64,000 nucleotides of DNA from an uncultured Oscillospiraceae bacterium (GTDB taxonomy: Bacteria; Bacillota; Clostridia; Oscillospirales; Ruminococcaceae). Both the position numbers and the translations under genes were made by a program. The stretch covers positions 71,364-135,363 of the forward strand of contig CAKSIT010000009.1 of the NCBI GenBank assembly GCA_934462925.1, given 5' to 3'. Position 1 is the first letter of the stretch. Every line of letters begins with the position of its first letter. Under the pieces are notes generated by a model. That model made no database searches. It was not told the DNA's origin and saw nothing but the letters and a program-made list of their open reading frames with translations. Below are positions 41,744 through 51,492 of this stretch, in pieces.

Positions 41744-43786
41744 TTATCTGCGCAGAGTAAAACGCCCTACAAGTCCCTTAAGCATACTTGCCTGACCTGC
41801 AAGCTCCTCTGCCGCCGCCGCGCTTTCCTCGGAGGCTGCGGAGTTGTTCTGCGTTACGTTGGAAAGCTGCTCTATGCTGGCGGTAATGCTGCCCGCAGCG
41901 TCGGTCTGGTTCTGCGAATTTTCGGATATCTCGTCGATAGAGCTTACTATCTGTCCGATGTTCTCTACAACCGTTCTGAGCGAGCCTGCGGTTTCGTTCG
42001 CTATCTGCGAGCCGTTCTCGACCGCCTCGAGCGTCTGCCCGATAAGAGCGGAGGTGGTCTGCGAAGCCTCCGCGGACTTGGAAGCGAGGTTTCTTACCTC
42101 GTCCGCAACCACCGCGAAGCCCTTGCCCGCTTCACCCGCGCGCGCCGCTTCGATAGCCGCGTTGAGCGCGAGAATGTTCGTCTGGAACGCTATATCCTCG
42201 ATAGTGTGTATAATCTTGCTTATCTCGTCGGAGTTCTTGCTGATGTCGCCCATAGCCGCGAGCATATCGTTCATGCGCTCGTTGCTCTGGTCCGCCTCGC
42301 TGCGTATCTTTGCCATGCGCTGGCTTGCGGTCTGCGCTTCCTCGGCGTTCGCGTGTATCTGCGTGTTGATGTTCTCGGCTGCCGCCACAAGCTGCTCAAT
42401 GCCGCTCGCCTGCTCGGTAGAGCCTGCGGCAAGCGCCTGCGCGCCGCTCGACACCTGCTCCGCGCCCGTTGCAACCTGGTCCGCGGCAAGGTCTATGTCC
42501 GTAAGCGTGCCGTTAAGGGAGTCGGTGATGTTGTCGAGCGCCTGCTTAAGCCGCGCGAACTCGCCCGTGTAGTCGAGCGACAGCGAGATGTCGAGCCTGC
42601 CGCCCGCTATCTCGTCAAGCACGGAGGACAGCTCGTTAATGTACCCTGTGTAGTCGTGGAGCTTTACTACCGTCTGCCCGAAGCTGTCCGCAAGCTCGCC
42701 TATATCGTCGTTGGTGGTGCGCGTTACGGTAACGTCAAGGTCGCCCGCCGCTATCCTGCGCGCGGCGTTGTTGAGCGCCTTTATCGGCTTTGTCATTTTG
42801 TTTGCAAGCAGCATTGCAGCACCCGCAGATATCGCTGCAATAACAAGTATCGTACCAAAAGCCATTGCCGTAAGCTTCATCGTACCCGCCAAAAGCTCAT
42901 TGGTATCTACAGTCGCCACAAGCTTCATGCCGTTTTTAAGTTCGCTGAACGCGGCCTTTTTCCTTGCGCCGTTAACGTATATCTCCGCAGAGCCGCTGCC
43001 GTTTTCCGCAAGCGCCTTTACAAATGTCCCCTTGCCGTCAATCGCGGAAAGCTCCGTGCCGAACTCCGCAAGCGGGCTGTACATGATAACGTTGTCCGCG
43101 TCAAGTATTATCGGGCTGTAGGTGCTGTAGATGTCCGAGTCCAGCGCCACGTCCTCTATCATTGTAAAGTCAATGTCCATGCCGATTATGCCTATGCTCT
43201 CGCCGCCGGAGAAAAGCGGTACTACATAGGATATCATGTATATGCCTACGTTCTCGTTGAGGTACGGACTCATCCACGTGGGCTTGCCGTTGTTTACGGG
43301 GGTGTAGTACCACCCTACGTGCGCCATGTCCGTCTTGTCGTATATGCTGAAATCCGTGGGGGTAACGCTCTGGAACGCCTCGCTAGTGCTGTTGCGCGTA
43401 AGGAACAGTCCCGACGTAGGCTCGGTAAAATCGGGGTTGTACCTTATATAGGCGCATATCGCGCCCTCGGTGTTGGTTGCAAGGCTTACAAGCGACTGCT
43501 CTATCGAGTCGGTGAAGCTCTGCACATACGCTCCGTCGGTCTTGAACGCGTTAAGGTCGGTAAGGTCGCCCAGCGCCACGTCCGCAAGGGAATCAACCGC
43601 AAGCGCTATCTTGTCAAGGCTCGCGTCTATCTCCGAGGAAACGTTGCCCTCCATTGTCGTAAGGATAGCCGCAGCGTCTTCGCTGAGGTACATCTGCGAA
43701 TTTGTCATGCTGAGTAAGCCGACCGCAGCAGCCGACACAAACGAGCATAAAGCCGCCATAAGGCTTATCTTTTTCGTTATCGTCAT
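41744..43786 (-). CDS. Methyl-accepting chemotaxis protein
   Basis: 680 residues. A membrane helix (about 10-30) precedes an extracellular dCache-like sensor (35-305). A second helix (about 308-332) precedes a HAMP domain and a further HAMP-like segment. The cytoplasmic coiled-coil has the conserved tip [20 protein letters not shown] and [15 protein letters not shown]. Senses a small molecule, often amino or organic acids. No che genes are adjacent. ATG 43786 is chosen for its GGAGGT site. Could signal to flagella or to the pili. Confidence 0.92.
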   Translation of the reverse strand: MTITKKISLMAALCSFVSAAAVGLLSMTNSQMYLSEDAAAILTTMEGNVSSEIDASLDKIALAVDSLADVALGDLTDLNAFKTDGAYVQSFTDSIEQSLVSLATNTEGAICAYIRYNPDFTEPTSGLFLTRNSTSEAFQSVTPTDFSIYDKTDMAHVGWYYTPVNNGKPTWMSPYLNENVGIYMISYVVPLFSGGESIGIIGMDIDFTMIEDVALDSDIYSTYSPIILDADNVIMYSPLAEFGTELSAIDGKGTFVKALAENGSGSAEIYVNGARKKAAFSELKNGMKLVATVDTNELLAGTMKLTAMAFGTILVIAAISAGAAMLLANKMTKPIKALNNAARRIAAGDLDVTVTRTTNDDIGELADSFGQTVVKLHDYTGYINELSSVLDEIAGGRLDISLSLDYTGEFARLKQALDNITDSLNGTLTDIDLAADQVATGAEQVSSGAQALAAGSTEQASGIEQLVAAAENINTQIHANAEEAQTASQRMAKIRSEADQSNERMNDMLAAMGDISKNSDEISKIIHTIEDIAFQTNILALNAAIEAARAGEAGKGFAVVADEVRNLASKSAEASQTTSALIGQTLEAVENGSQIANETAGSLRTVVENIGQIVSSIDEISENSQNQTDAAGSITASIEQLSNVTQNNSAASEESAAAAEELAGQASMLKGLVGRFTLRR

Positions 43787-43843
43787 GGGATTACCTCCAT
43801 ATTCTGCATGGGAAATGTTTGCCCACGCATACATTACTTCTAA

Positions 43844-43872
43844 ATTATATCACACTTTTTTGCCAAAATCAA
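43844..43872 (-). promoter_or_regulatory. Promoter of the chemoreceptor gene
   Basis: Minus strand: TTGATT (43872-43867), 17-bp spacer, TATAAT (43849-43844). Confidence 0.82.
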
Positions 43873-43948
43873 TAGCTTTGCGAGTGTAAACGCTATTTTT
43901 CGACACCTGCAAAAAATCCGCCCGCGCGTTGTTGTTTTGCGCGGGGTA

Positions 43949-43977
43949 TTGTCAAACGCGCGAAAATATGCTACAAT
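43949..43977 (+). promoter_or_regulatory. Promoter of the DUF1015 gene
   Basis: TTGTCA (43949-43954), 17-bp spacer, TACAAT (43972-43977). Confidence 0.78.
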
Positions 43978-44027
43978 ATATGCAGAACCGCCGATTGCGG
44001 CTTACTTTATGAAAGGAATATGAAATT

Positions 44028-45272
44028 ATGACAGCTTTTTCTACCGCCGATATACTCCTGCCAAAGCTTACCGCCGAGGGCATGACGAAATGGAGCGTTG
44101 TTGCGTGCGACCAGTACACAAGCGAACCCGACTACTGGCAGGGCGTTGAGCAGACCGTGGGGGCAGCGCCCTCCGCGCTTCGCCTTATACTGCCCGAGGT
44201 GTGGCTTGAAAGCGGCGGGCGCGAGGAGCGCATTGCCGCGATAAACGCCCAAATGCGGCGCTACCTTGACGAGGGGCTTTTCACCGAGCATAAGGACTGC
44301 TTTATACTCACCGAGCGCACGCAGGCGGACGGGCGCGTGCGCATGGGACTTGTCGGCGCTATAGACCTTGAACAGTACGACTACCGCAAGGGCAGCACGT
44401 CGCAGGTGCGCGCAACCGAGGCCACAGTCGCCTCGCGCATTCCCCCGCGCGTTGAGATACGCCGCGACGCCCCGCTTGAGCTGCCGCATATCATGATACT
44501 TATAGACGACCCCGAAAAGACCGTTATAGAGCCGCTTGAAGCGGACTTCGCCGCTATGGACAAGCTCTACGATTTTGAGCTTATGTGCGGCGGCGGCCAC
44601 CTGCGCGGCGCGCTTATTAACGGCGAGAACGCCGCTCGCGTTACCCGCTCGCTCGACGCGCTTTACGCGAGCGCGCAGAAAAACAGCCCCGACGGCAACG
44701 CGCTTCTCTACGCTATGGGCGACGGCAACCACTCCCTTGCAACCGCCAAGGAGTGCTACGAGCAGAAAAAGCGCGAGGGCAGCCCCGACGCCGCGCTTGC
44801 CCGCTACGCGCTTGCAGAGGTTGTGAACCTGCACAGCCCCGCGCTCGAGTTTGAGGCTATTCACCGCGTTGTAACGCAGACCGATACCGCGGACCTTATG
44901 GAAAAGATGACCGCCGCACTCGGGCTTGTGCGCGGCGAGGCGGCGCAGAGCTTTACCGTGATTTGCGGCGGAAAAGAGGAGCGCTGCGGGATAACGCGCC
45001 CGCGCAGCAACATAACGGTAGGCACGCTGCAAAGCTTCCTTGACGAGTACCTTGCGGAAAACGCCGGCAAAATCGACTATATCCACGGCGAGGACGTTGT
45101 GAAAACGCTCTGCGGCGCGCAGGACAGCATAGGCTTTTTGCTGCCCGCTATGAGAAAAGACGAGCTTTTCCCGACGGTTGTAAGCGACGGCGCGCTCCCA
45201 AGAAAGACGTTTTCCATGGGACACGCGCACGACAAGCGCTTTTACTGCGAGCTGCGCAGAATAAAGGCTTAA
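44028..45272 (+). CDS. DUF1015 family protein
   Basis: 414 residues with the family motifs VVACDQYTSEPDYW near the start, MGDGNHSLATAK (about 230-241) and a late TFSMGHAHDKRFYCEL. Cytoplasmic. Some clostridial members sit with serine biosynthesis genes, but none are here. Function not established. GAAAGGA before the ATG; 9 bases ahead of a serine hydrolase gene, likely one operon. Confidence 0.85.
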   Translation: MTAFSTADILLPKLTAEGMTKWSVVACDQYTSEPDYWQGVEQTVGAAPSALRLILPEVWLESGGREERIAAINAQMRRYLDEGLFTEHKDCFILTERTQADGRVRMGLVGAIDLEQYDYRKGSTSQVRATEATVASRIPPRVEIRRDAPLELPHIMILIDDPEKTVIEPLEADFAAMDKLYDFELMCGGGHLRGALINGENAARVTRSLDALYASAQKNSPDGNALLYAMGDGNHSLATAKECYEQKKREGSPDAALARYALAEVVNLHSPALEFEAIHRVVTQTDTADLMEKMTAALGLVRGEAAQSFTVICGGKEERCGITRPRSNITVGTLQSFLDEYLAENAGKIDYIHGEDVVKTLCGAQDSIGFLLPAMRKDELFPTVVSDGALPRKTFSMGHAHDKRFYCELRRIKA

Positions 45273-45281
45273 GGAGGCATT

Positions 45282-46460
45282 ATGAACCCGATAAAGCTGG
45301 AGCGAATCACCGAAATGCTGCGCGAGCAGGTGGAAAGCGGGCAGGTAAAGGGCGCGAGCGCCTACGTGCTTAAACACGGCAGACCCATTTACCGCGCAAA
45401 CGTGGGCATGGCTGACGAGGCGCGCGGCATAAAGTGGACTGACGACACGATAGTGCGCCTGTATTCCATGACGAAGCCCGTTACCGCCGCGGCGGTAATG
45501 CTGCTGTGCGACAGGGGACTGCTCGACCTGCACGACAAGGTTAGCTGGTATATCCCTACGTTCGGCGCGCAGAGCGTTCTTACCGAAAACGGCAGCGCCC
45601 CCGCCAAGAGCGAGGTTACGATAAAGCAGCTTATGGACATGACGTCGGGCTGCTGCTACCCCGACGCAAGCTTCCCTGCGGGCGCTGAAATGCAGCGGCT
45701 ATACGACCGCATGGCGCAGGACGTTGAAGCGGGTAAGCCGTGGGGCACCATGACCCTGGCAGAGGAAATAGGGCGGCAGCCGCTGGCGTTCCACCCGGGC
45801 GAGGGGTGGCTGTACGGCACTAGCGCGGACGTTCTCGGCGCGGTTATTGAAAAGAAAACAGAAAAGCGCTTCGGCGAGTTTTTGCGCGAGGAGCTTTTCG
45901 AGCCGCTTGGCATGAAAGACACCGACTTTTACTGCCCCGAGGACAAGCAGTACCGCTTTGCGGAGAACTACCAATGGGACGAGGAAAAGCAAACACTTGT
46001 TCCGTGCCTGTGGCAGCATCTGGGGCTTACCTATCTTGCAAGAAAAAAGCCCGCCTTTGAAAGCGGCGGCGCAGGGCTTTGCTCCACCGCGGACGACTAC
46101 GCGGCGTTTGCGGAAATGCTGCTTAACATGGGCGTTTACAACGGGCGGCGCATTCTGTCTGAAAACGCCGTGCGCTACATGACTTCGCCCGCGCTCACGG
46201 CGGCGCAGCGGCAGTTCTTCAACTGGGAGCAGCACACAGGCTTCAGCTACGGCAGCCTTATGCGCGTTGCCGTGGACGAGAACGCGGCAGGTCCTTCCAC
46301 CCACAACGGCGAATACGGCTGGGACGGCTGGCTCGGCCCGCACTTCGCCAACGACCCCGAAAGCGGCTGCACGTTCCTGTATTTCATACAGCGCTGCGGC
46401 GGGCTTGGCACGCGCCCCCTGCGCATGATGAAGCAGATAGTTTACGGCGCGGAAGACTGA
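45282..46460 (+). CDS. Beta-lactamase-family serine hydrolase
   Basis: 392 residues of the class C beta-lactamase/esterase fold. SMTK is at about 62-65 and a YGTS motif stands in the place of YxN (about 178-181). HNGEYGWDGWLG near the end stands where KTG or HxG is expected. No signal peptide, so an intracellular esterase or amide hydrolase is more likely than an antibiotic resistance enzyme. AAGGAGG before the ATG. Confidence 0.85.
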   Translation: MNPIKLERITEMLREQVESGQVKGASAYVLKHGRPIYRANVGMADEARGIKWTDDTIVRLYSMTKPVTAAAVMLLCDRGLLDLHDKVSWYIPTFGAQSVLTENGSAPAKSEVTIKQLMDMTSGCCYPDASFPAGAEMQRLYDRMAQDVEAGKPWGTMTLAEEIGRQPLAFHPGEGWLYGTSADVLGAVIEKKTEKRFGEFLREELFEPLGMKDTDFYCPEDKQYRFAENYQWDEEKQTLVPCLWQHLGLTYLARKKPAFESGGAGLCSTADDYAAFAEMLLNMGVYNGRRILSENAVRYMTSPALTAAQRQFFNWEQHTGFSYGSLMRVAVDENAAGPSTHNGEYGWDGWLGPHFANDPESGCTFLYFIQRCGGLGTRPLRMMKQIVYGAED

Positions 46461-46493
46461 TACGGTAAAGCGAACCCGACACAAGATAACATT

Positions 46494-46531
46494 AAAGGCG
46501 GTATCATGCACGAATGCGCGATACCGCCTTT
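46494..46531. terminator. Bidirectional terminator between the serine hydrolase and the NAD-salvage operon
   Basis: 12-bp stem AAAGGCGGTATC (46494-46505) with its complement (46520-46531). T-rich sequence lies on the plus side and As on the other. Confidence 0.85.
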
Positions 46532-46541
46532 TACTCTTTTA

Positions 46542-48068
46542 CTATTGAACCCTCATATCAAGCATTGAAAGCGTAATTCCCGCCGCGCCCCAGCGCCTGA
46601 AAAAGTCGTTGAGCCGCGCCTTTGTTTCGGGCAGCTCCGCCAGCCTGTCGGAATACGACAGCATCTGATACAGCATGAAGAACATCACGCGCGCCGCAAC
46701 GTCCTCGCCAAGCCCGAAATATTCGTCTATCCTGTCAGAAGCCGCCTTTAGCTCCGCTATGCGCTCGGACAGGGGCGGCGGCGCGGGCTTCTGCGCGGTT
46801 ATCTGCGAAAACGCCTCTGCGGCGGGGATAAGCCCCTCCTTTACGGCGGCTTCTATGCCCTGCTGCGTAAGCGTGCCAAGCTCGCAGAACTCGCGCAGCT
46901 TGCGGCTCGCCTTTATGTAGATGTCGCCTGAAACAGGCTCTTGCGTGAGAAGCGGCTGCGCGGGAGCAGCCTGCTCCTGCTGAACGACCGCCTGCGCTGC
47001 TGCCTGAACCTGCTCCTGCACGGGCTGCGCGTAAGCCTGCGCCTGCTGAATCGGCGCGCTGTAAGCGGGCTGCTGCGCGGGCGGCTCGGCTGCGGCGGGC
47101 GCGTTTATCTCGTTTATGGACGAAAGCAGATAGGAAAGCGTCTGCTCGTGCGTCATTTCGGACAGGTCCTCCTGCTCCTCGACGAAATACTCGGGGATAA
47201 CGGGCGGCTCGGCGGGCGCTTCTTCCTGCGGTATTTCAAGCGGCGCTTGCTCCATTTCCCGCGCGATTTCGCGCACAACTTCGCGCGCGGTGGGCGCGGC
47301 TTCCTGCGCGGCGCTTACGGGCTGCGCCACGGCTTCGGGAACGCTTATGGGCTGTGCCGCAGCTTCGGGAGCGCTTACAGGCTGTGCCGCGGCTTCGGGA
47401 ACGCCTGCGGGCTGTGCCGCTGTTTCGGTAGCGCCTACAGGCTGTAACTCGGCTTCAGCAGCGCCTACAGGCTTTGCCGCAACAGCCGCGCCGCCCTCCT
47501 GCGCTTTTTCGCTCTCCCTTACGCGCGGACCGCTTATCCAGTCTATGCGCTCCTCGGTTATCTGCGCGGGCGTGTAGCCGTCGGGGATAACCGCCTCGCG
47601 CTTTTCTATCTCGGGAAGCGCTGCAAATACGGGCGCTGTCTGCGAGAAATGCTCCGCCGCAGCGAGCATTGCCTCGCTGTAAACGGCCTCGCGCTCGTTG
47701 TCGGACATTGCAAGCGCCGCCCTGCGAAGCTCCTCTATAAGCGCCTTAAGCCTGTGCTTTTCAAGCGAATAGTCGCTTATGCGGATAGGCTCGCCGCCCG
47801 TTTTTATCACAAGCTCGTCCGCATACGCGCCCTCGCCGCTGTCAAGCAGCTCAAGCCCCGTTATGCCCGCGTATTCCGCCTGCCTTATCGTGCCGTCAAG
47901 GTCGGTGCGCAGCCTGTCGCACATAAAGGCAATGCCGCGCGCGCCGCTCCCGTCGGTCGCAATAAAACCCACGGTTTCCTCCGCAGGGGCGAACGCTGCG
48001 TAGCTGCCTCGCTCAAAGCCCGCGCTTATCTGCGCGCCGTACGCGTCTACAATATCCCGCAGCTTCAC
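46542..48068 (-). CDS. Hypothetical protein with decapeptide repeats
   Basis: 508 residues. N-terminal 180 residues form a mixed domain of unknown family. Residues 200-253 are about 5.5 copies of a ten-residue Ala/Pro/Gln repeat (PVSAPEAAAQ type; 47310-47471 on DNA). Further Pro/Ala/Gln-rich linkers lead to a helical C-terminal domain (about 375-508). No signal peptide or membrane helix. GTG start at 48068 overlaps the pncB stop (GTGA) and has GGAGGGG, so translation is coupled. Function unknown. Confidence 0.6.
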   Translation of the reverse strand: MKLRDIVDAYGAQISAGFERGSYAAFAPAEETVGFIATDGSGARGIAFMCDRLRTDLDGTIRQAEYAGITGLELLDSGEGAYADELVIKTGGEPIRISDYSLEKHRLKALIEELRRAALAMSDNEREAVYSEAMLAAAEHFSQTAPVFAALPEIEKREAVIPDGYTPAQITEERIDWISGPRVRESEKAQEGGAAVAAKPVGAAEAELQPVGATETAAQPAGVPEAAAQPVSAPEAAAQPISVPEAVAQPVSAAQEAAPTAREVVREIAREMEQAPLEIPQEEAPAEPPVIPEYFVEEQEDLSEMTHEQTLSYLLSSINEINAPAAAEPPAQQPAYSAPIQQAQAYAQPVQEQVQAAAQAVVQQEQAAPAQPLLTQEPVSGDIYIKASRKLREFCELGTLTQQGIEAAVKEGLIPAAEAFSQITAQKPAPPPLSERIAELKAASDRIDEYFGLGEDVAARVMFFMLYQMLSYSDRLAELPETKARLNDFFRRWGAAGITLSMLDMRVQ

Positions 48069-49513
48069 TTTGCCCCTCCCCTGCTGTCCAGCAGGCTGTG
48101 CTTGATGTCCCACAGCTTCTGCGAGAGGTCTACATAGTAGCGGTGGGGGTTCTCAAAGCGCAGAACGCTCTCCCAGAGCGTTGAAAGCCCCTCGGCGCAA
48201 TGCCTGCGCACCTCGTCGATGGGCGGCGGGCAGTAAACGCGCTTTCCGCCGAGGAAAACAGGCACTTGCAGCTCCTTTGCGGTAAAGTCGGTGAGCGTTT
48301 TTCTTTTCCATGTAAAGTCGGGGTCGAATATCTCAAGCGGCTTTGCGCTGTCTATAACCTCGTCGTGAACGCACAGCAAATCCGCAAGCGCCTTTCCGGT
48401 GGCGTTGTCGTACAGGCGGTACACCTTTTTAAAGTGCGGGTTGGTTATCTTCACAACATTCTCGCTTATCTTTATTTTCGGGGTGATAACGCCGTTTTCC
48501 TCGGTTGCGGCAAGCTTGTACACGCCGCCGAAAACAGGCTCGCTTGAAGCTGTGATAAGCCGCTCGCCCACGCCGAACGCGTCTATTTTAGCGCCCTGCG
48601 AGATAAGATTCGAGATAAGGCGCTCGTCAAGGCTGTTGGAGGCAATTATCTTGCAGTCGGGGTAGCCCGCCTCGTCAAGCATTTTGCGCGCCTGTATCGA
48701 AAGATACGCAATATCCCCCGAATCAAGGCGAATACCCGCAGGCCTTGCGCCAAGCGGCTTTAAGATGTTGTCAAACGCCTTTATCGCGTTCGGAACGCCC
48801 GAGCGCAGCACGTCGTAGGTGTCTACCAGCAGCACCGAGCTTGTGGGGTATATGCGGCAGTATTCCTCAAACGCTTCAAGCTCGCTGTCGAACATCTGCA
48901 CCCAGCTGTGCGCCATAGTTCCCGAAGCGGGAACGCCGTACAGCTTGTCCGCAATAACGCACGCAGAACCCGCGCACCCGCCTATATAGGCGGCTCTCGC
49001 GCCCAGAACCGCGCCGCTCGCGCCCTGCGCGCGCCGCGAGCCGAACTCGCTTATCGCCCTGCCCTGCGCGGCGCGGACGATACGGCTCGCCTTTGTCGCT
49101 ATAAGCGACTGGTGGTTTACAAGAAGCAGCAGCATGGTTTCCACAAGCTGCGCCTGTATCGCGGGCGCTCTTACCGTTATAAGCGGCTCGTAGGGGAATA
49201 CGGGCGTACCCTCGGGTACGGCGTAAATGTCGCCCTCGAAGCGAAACCCGCGCAGATAGCTCAGGAAGCCCTCGTCGAAAATGCCTTTTTTGCGCAGGAA
49301 CTCAATGTCGTCGTCGTCAAAATGCAGGTTTTCAATGTAGCCTATCACCTGCTCCAGCCCTGCGCATACGGCGTAACCGCCGCCGTCGGGTATGCGGCGG
49401 AAAAACACGTCGAAATAAGCCACGCGCCCCGCGTGCTTGGTCTTAAAATACCCGTTGCCCATTGTAAGCTGGTAAAAGTCGCAGAGCATTGAGCAGTTTT
49501 GCTCGGTTATCAT
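48065..49513 (-). CDS. pncB: Nicotinate phosphoribosyltransferase
   Basis: 482 residues. Converts nicotinate and PRPP to nicotinate mononucleotide in NAD salvage. Recognised by LCDFYQLTM near the start, EFGSRRAQG, GTMAHSW, RLDSGDI and FGVGERLITA. Works with the nicotinamidase gene 31 bases upstream and with nadE at 32.6 kb. Confidence 0.95.
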   Translation of the reverse strand: MITEQNCSMLCDFYQLTMGNGYFKTKHAGRVAYFDVFFRRIPDGGGYAVCAGLEQVIGYIENLHFDDDDIEFLRKKGIFDEGFLSYLRGFRFEGDIYAVPEGTPVFPYEPLITVRAPAIQAQLVETMLLLLVNHQSLIATKASRIVRAAQGRAISEFGSRRAQGASGAVLGARAAYIGGCAGSACVIADKLYGVPASGTMAHSWVQMFDSELEAFEEYCRIYPTSSVLLVDTYDVLRSGVPNAIKAFDNILKPLGARPAGIRLDSGDIAYLSIQARKMLDEAGYPDCKIIASNSLDERLISNLISQGAKIDAFGVGERLITASSEPVFGGVYKLAATEENGVITPKIKISENVVKITNPHFKKVYRLYDNATGKALADLLCVHDEVIDSAKPLEIFDPDFTWKRKTLTDFTAKELQVPVFLGGKRVYCPPPIDEVRRHCAEGLSTLWESVLRFENPHRYYVDLSQKLWDIKHSLLDSRGGAK

Positions 49514-49544
49514 TTTTAATTCCTCCCTTTTTTCGGCGTTTTTC

Positions 49545-50063
49545 TCAAATAACGTCTATCTGCACGCCGCGCATTACCGCAAGGGCGCGCTCCTGCGCCT
49601 CGGGGTCGGCGGTAAGGCACGCGCGGCTGTCAACCACTACGCGGCTTTCGGGCAGCGCCGCCTTTGCAATTATGGCGTTGGAGATAACGCAGATGTCCGT
49701 TACAAGCCCGCAGAGCTCTACTTCGCTGTAATACCCGCGCTTAAGCTCCTTTGCAAGCGCCATTGAGCCGAACGACGGCTTTTTTATCACGATATCCCCC
49801 GCCCTTGCCTCGTGCGCCACCATGCCGTAAAGCTCGTGTCCCTTTGTACCAGCGATACAATGCGGCACGGGCAGCTTTCTGCCCTCGGCGGTTTTAAGGT
49901 AGCGCGAGTTGTGCGTGTCCAATGTAAATATTACCGCGCCGTTGTCCCTGCGCGTCTGCCTTATTTTATCAACGATGATACCGTCAAGCGTCTCCGCGCC
50001 CGCAAAGCCGAGCGCGCCGTTCACGAAATCCACCTGATAATCAACCACCACAAGAGCCTTCAT
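49545..50063 (-). CDS. pncA: Nicotinamidase/isochorismatase-family hydrolase
   Basis: 172 residues. The triad is Asp 8, Lys 94/95 and Cys 125; the metal site is Asp 49, His 51 and His 68 (DTHNSRYL, VPHC). Next to pncB, it most likely turns nicotinamide into nicotinate. 12 bases after glmU. Confidence 0.88.
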   Translation of the reverse strand: MKALVVVDYQVDFVNGALGFAGAETLDGIIVDKIRQTRRDNGAVIFTLDTHNSRYLKTAEGRKLPVPHCIAGTKGHELYGMVAHEARAGDIVIKKPSFGSMALAKELKRGYYSEVELCGLVTDICVISNAIIAKAALPESRVVVDSRACLTADPEAQERALAVMRGVQIDVI

Positions 50064-50075
50064 GTCTGTCCTCCG

Positions 50076-51440
50076 TCACTTTTTCTTCCGGAGCGCGTTT
50101 TTGCCCCAGTTTTCGATGATACGCGTCTGCCCGCGCTCCACCGCAAGCGAGTTTGCGGGTACTTCCTTTGTTATCGTAGAGCCTGCCGCGGTAGTGGCGT
50201 TCTCCCCCACCTTAACGGGCGCTATAAGATTTGTGTTGCAGCCGATGAACGCGTGGTCGCCTATTTCCGTGCGGTACTTGTTTATGCCGTCGTAATTCGC
50301 CGTAACGCACCCGCAGCCGAAGTTCACCCCGCGCCCCACGTCGCTGTCGCCGAGGTAGGTAAGGTGCGCTACCGCCGTATTTTCGCCGATATCGCTGTTC
50401 TTTATCTCAACAAAGTCGCCTATCTTAACGCCGCGCCTTATGGTAGTACCCGGCCGCAGCTGCGCGAACGGTCCTATCTTCACGTCGTCCTCAACAACCG
50501 ACGAATACGCCTGCACGTTGTTCAGGATAACGCCGTCGCCTATCGTGCAGTCCTCGATATGGCTGTTTGCGCCTATCTCGCAGCCCTTGCCTATAACGGT
50601 CTTTCCAAGTATCACGGTGTTGGGGAGTATCGTTGTATCTACGCCTATTTTTACGTCGGGCGAGATGATTATACCGTCAAGCGAGATAAAGCCCACGCCC
50701 TCGTCCATAAGGCGGTAAAGCACGCTCTTTCTCGCGCGCTCGTTAAGCTCGAAAAGCGCGCTGCGCGAGTTCGCGCCAAGCACGATATCGGGGTTTTCAC
50801 TTTCGTAGGCGGCGGCGTTGCCTATAAGCTCTATGCAGTCCGTAAGGTAGTACTCGCCCGCCGCGTTGTTTGCGGAAAGCTTTGGCAGCGTCTGCGCCAG
50901 CAGCCTTGAGTCGAACCAGTACGCGCCGCTGTTCACCTCGCATATTTCGCGCTCCTCGGGGGAACAATCCTTTTGTTCGCGTATCGCGGTAAAGCTGCCG
51001 TTTTCGCGGATAATCCTGCCGTAGCCCGCAGGGTCGGCAATTTTTGCGGAAATTACCGCGGCGGAAGCCCCGCGCGCTTTCATGCAGGAAAGCGCGTCGG
51101 CTATCGTGCGCGCGTCGATAAAGGGCGCGTCGCCGTTTAGTATACAGGTAAAGTCGCAGTCCCGTATAAGCTCCATAGCGCACGCGGCTGCGTCGCCCGT
51201 TCCCTTTTGCTCGGGCTGAAAGAACACCTCGGTATTCCCGCCGCGCTTTGCTATATAGTCCTCGGTCTGCTCGCGCTTATAGCCCGTTACTACCGCGATT
51301 CTGTCAAAGCCGTACTGCTCCGCAGCGTCAAGCACCCAGCCCAGCATGGGCTTTTTAAGCACCTCGCACAAAACCTTGGGGCGCTCGCTTTTCATGCGCT
51401 TGCCCGCGCCTCCCGCAAGAATAATGCAGCCTGTTTTCAT
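50076..51440 (-). CDS. glmU: Bifunctional GlmU
   Basis: 454 residues. N-terminal uridyltransferase (LAGGAGKRMKS, about 7-17) and C-terminal left-handed beta-helix acetyltransferase with hexapeptide repeats from about 250 on. Makes UDP-GlcNAc for peptidoglycan. ATG 51440 is chosen, with AGAGGT upstream; the frame runs on another 360 bases, but that part overlaps the divergent gene. First gene of the glmU-pncA-pncB-hypothetical operon. Confidence 0.95.
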   Translation of the reverse strand: MKTGCIILAGGAGKRMKSERPKVLCEVLKKPMLGWVLDAAEQYGFDRIAVVTGYKREQTEDYIAKRGGNTEVFFQPEQKGTGDAAACAMELIRDCDFTCILNGDAPFIDARTIADALSCMKARGASAAVISAKIADPAGYGRIIRENGSFTAIREQKDCSPEEREICEVNSGAYWFDSRLLAQTLPKLSANNAAGEYYLTDCIELIGNAAAYESENPDIVLGANSRSALFELNERARKSVLYRLMDEGVGFISLDGIIISPDVKIGVDTTILPNTVILGKTVIGKGCEIGANSHIEDCTIGDGVILNNVQAYSSVVEDDVKIGPFAQLRPGTTIRRGVKIGDFVEIKNSDIGENTAVAHLTYLGDSDVGRGVNFGCGCVTANYDGINKYRTEIGDHAFIGCNTNLIAPVKVGENATTAAGSTITKEVPANSLAVERGQTRIIENWGKNALRKKK

Positions 51441-51492
51441 GTCAGTATACCTCTTTATGTAGAATTGTGTTTCGCGCAGAAAGGAGAACGCC

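Noticed and set aside
42206..43717. Long open frame antisense to the chemoreceptor gene
   Set aside because: A side effect of GC-rich codon use. No start site, and composition is biased to Arg, Val and Tyr. The same holds for long antisense frames over metG, pckG, pilB and the DUF1015 gene.
45282..46460. Antibiotic-resistance beta-lactamase
   Set aside because: No signal peptide and altered second and third motifs; an intracellular esterase-type hydrolase fits better.
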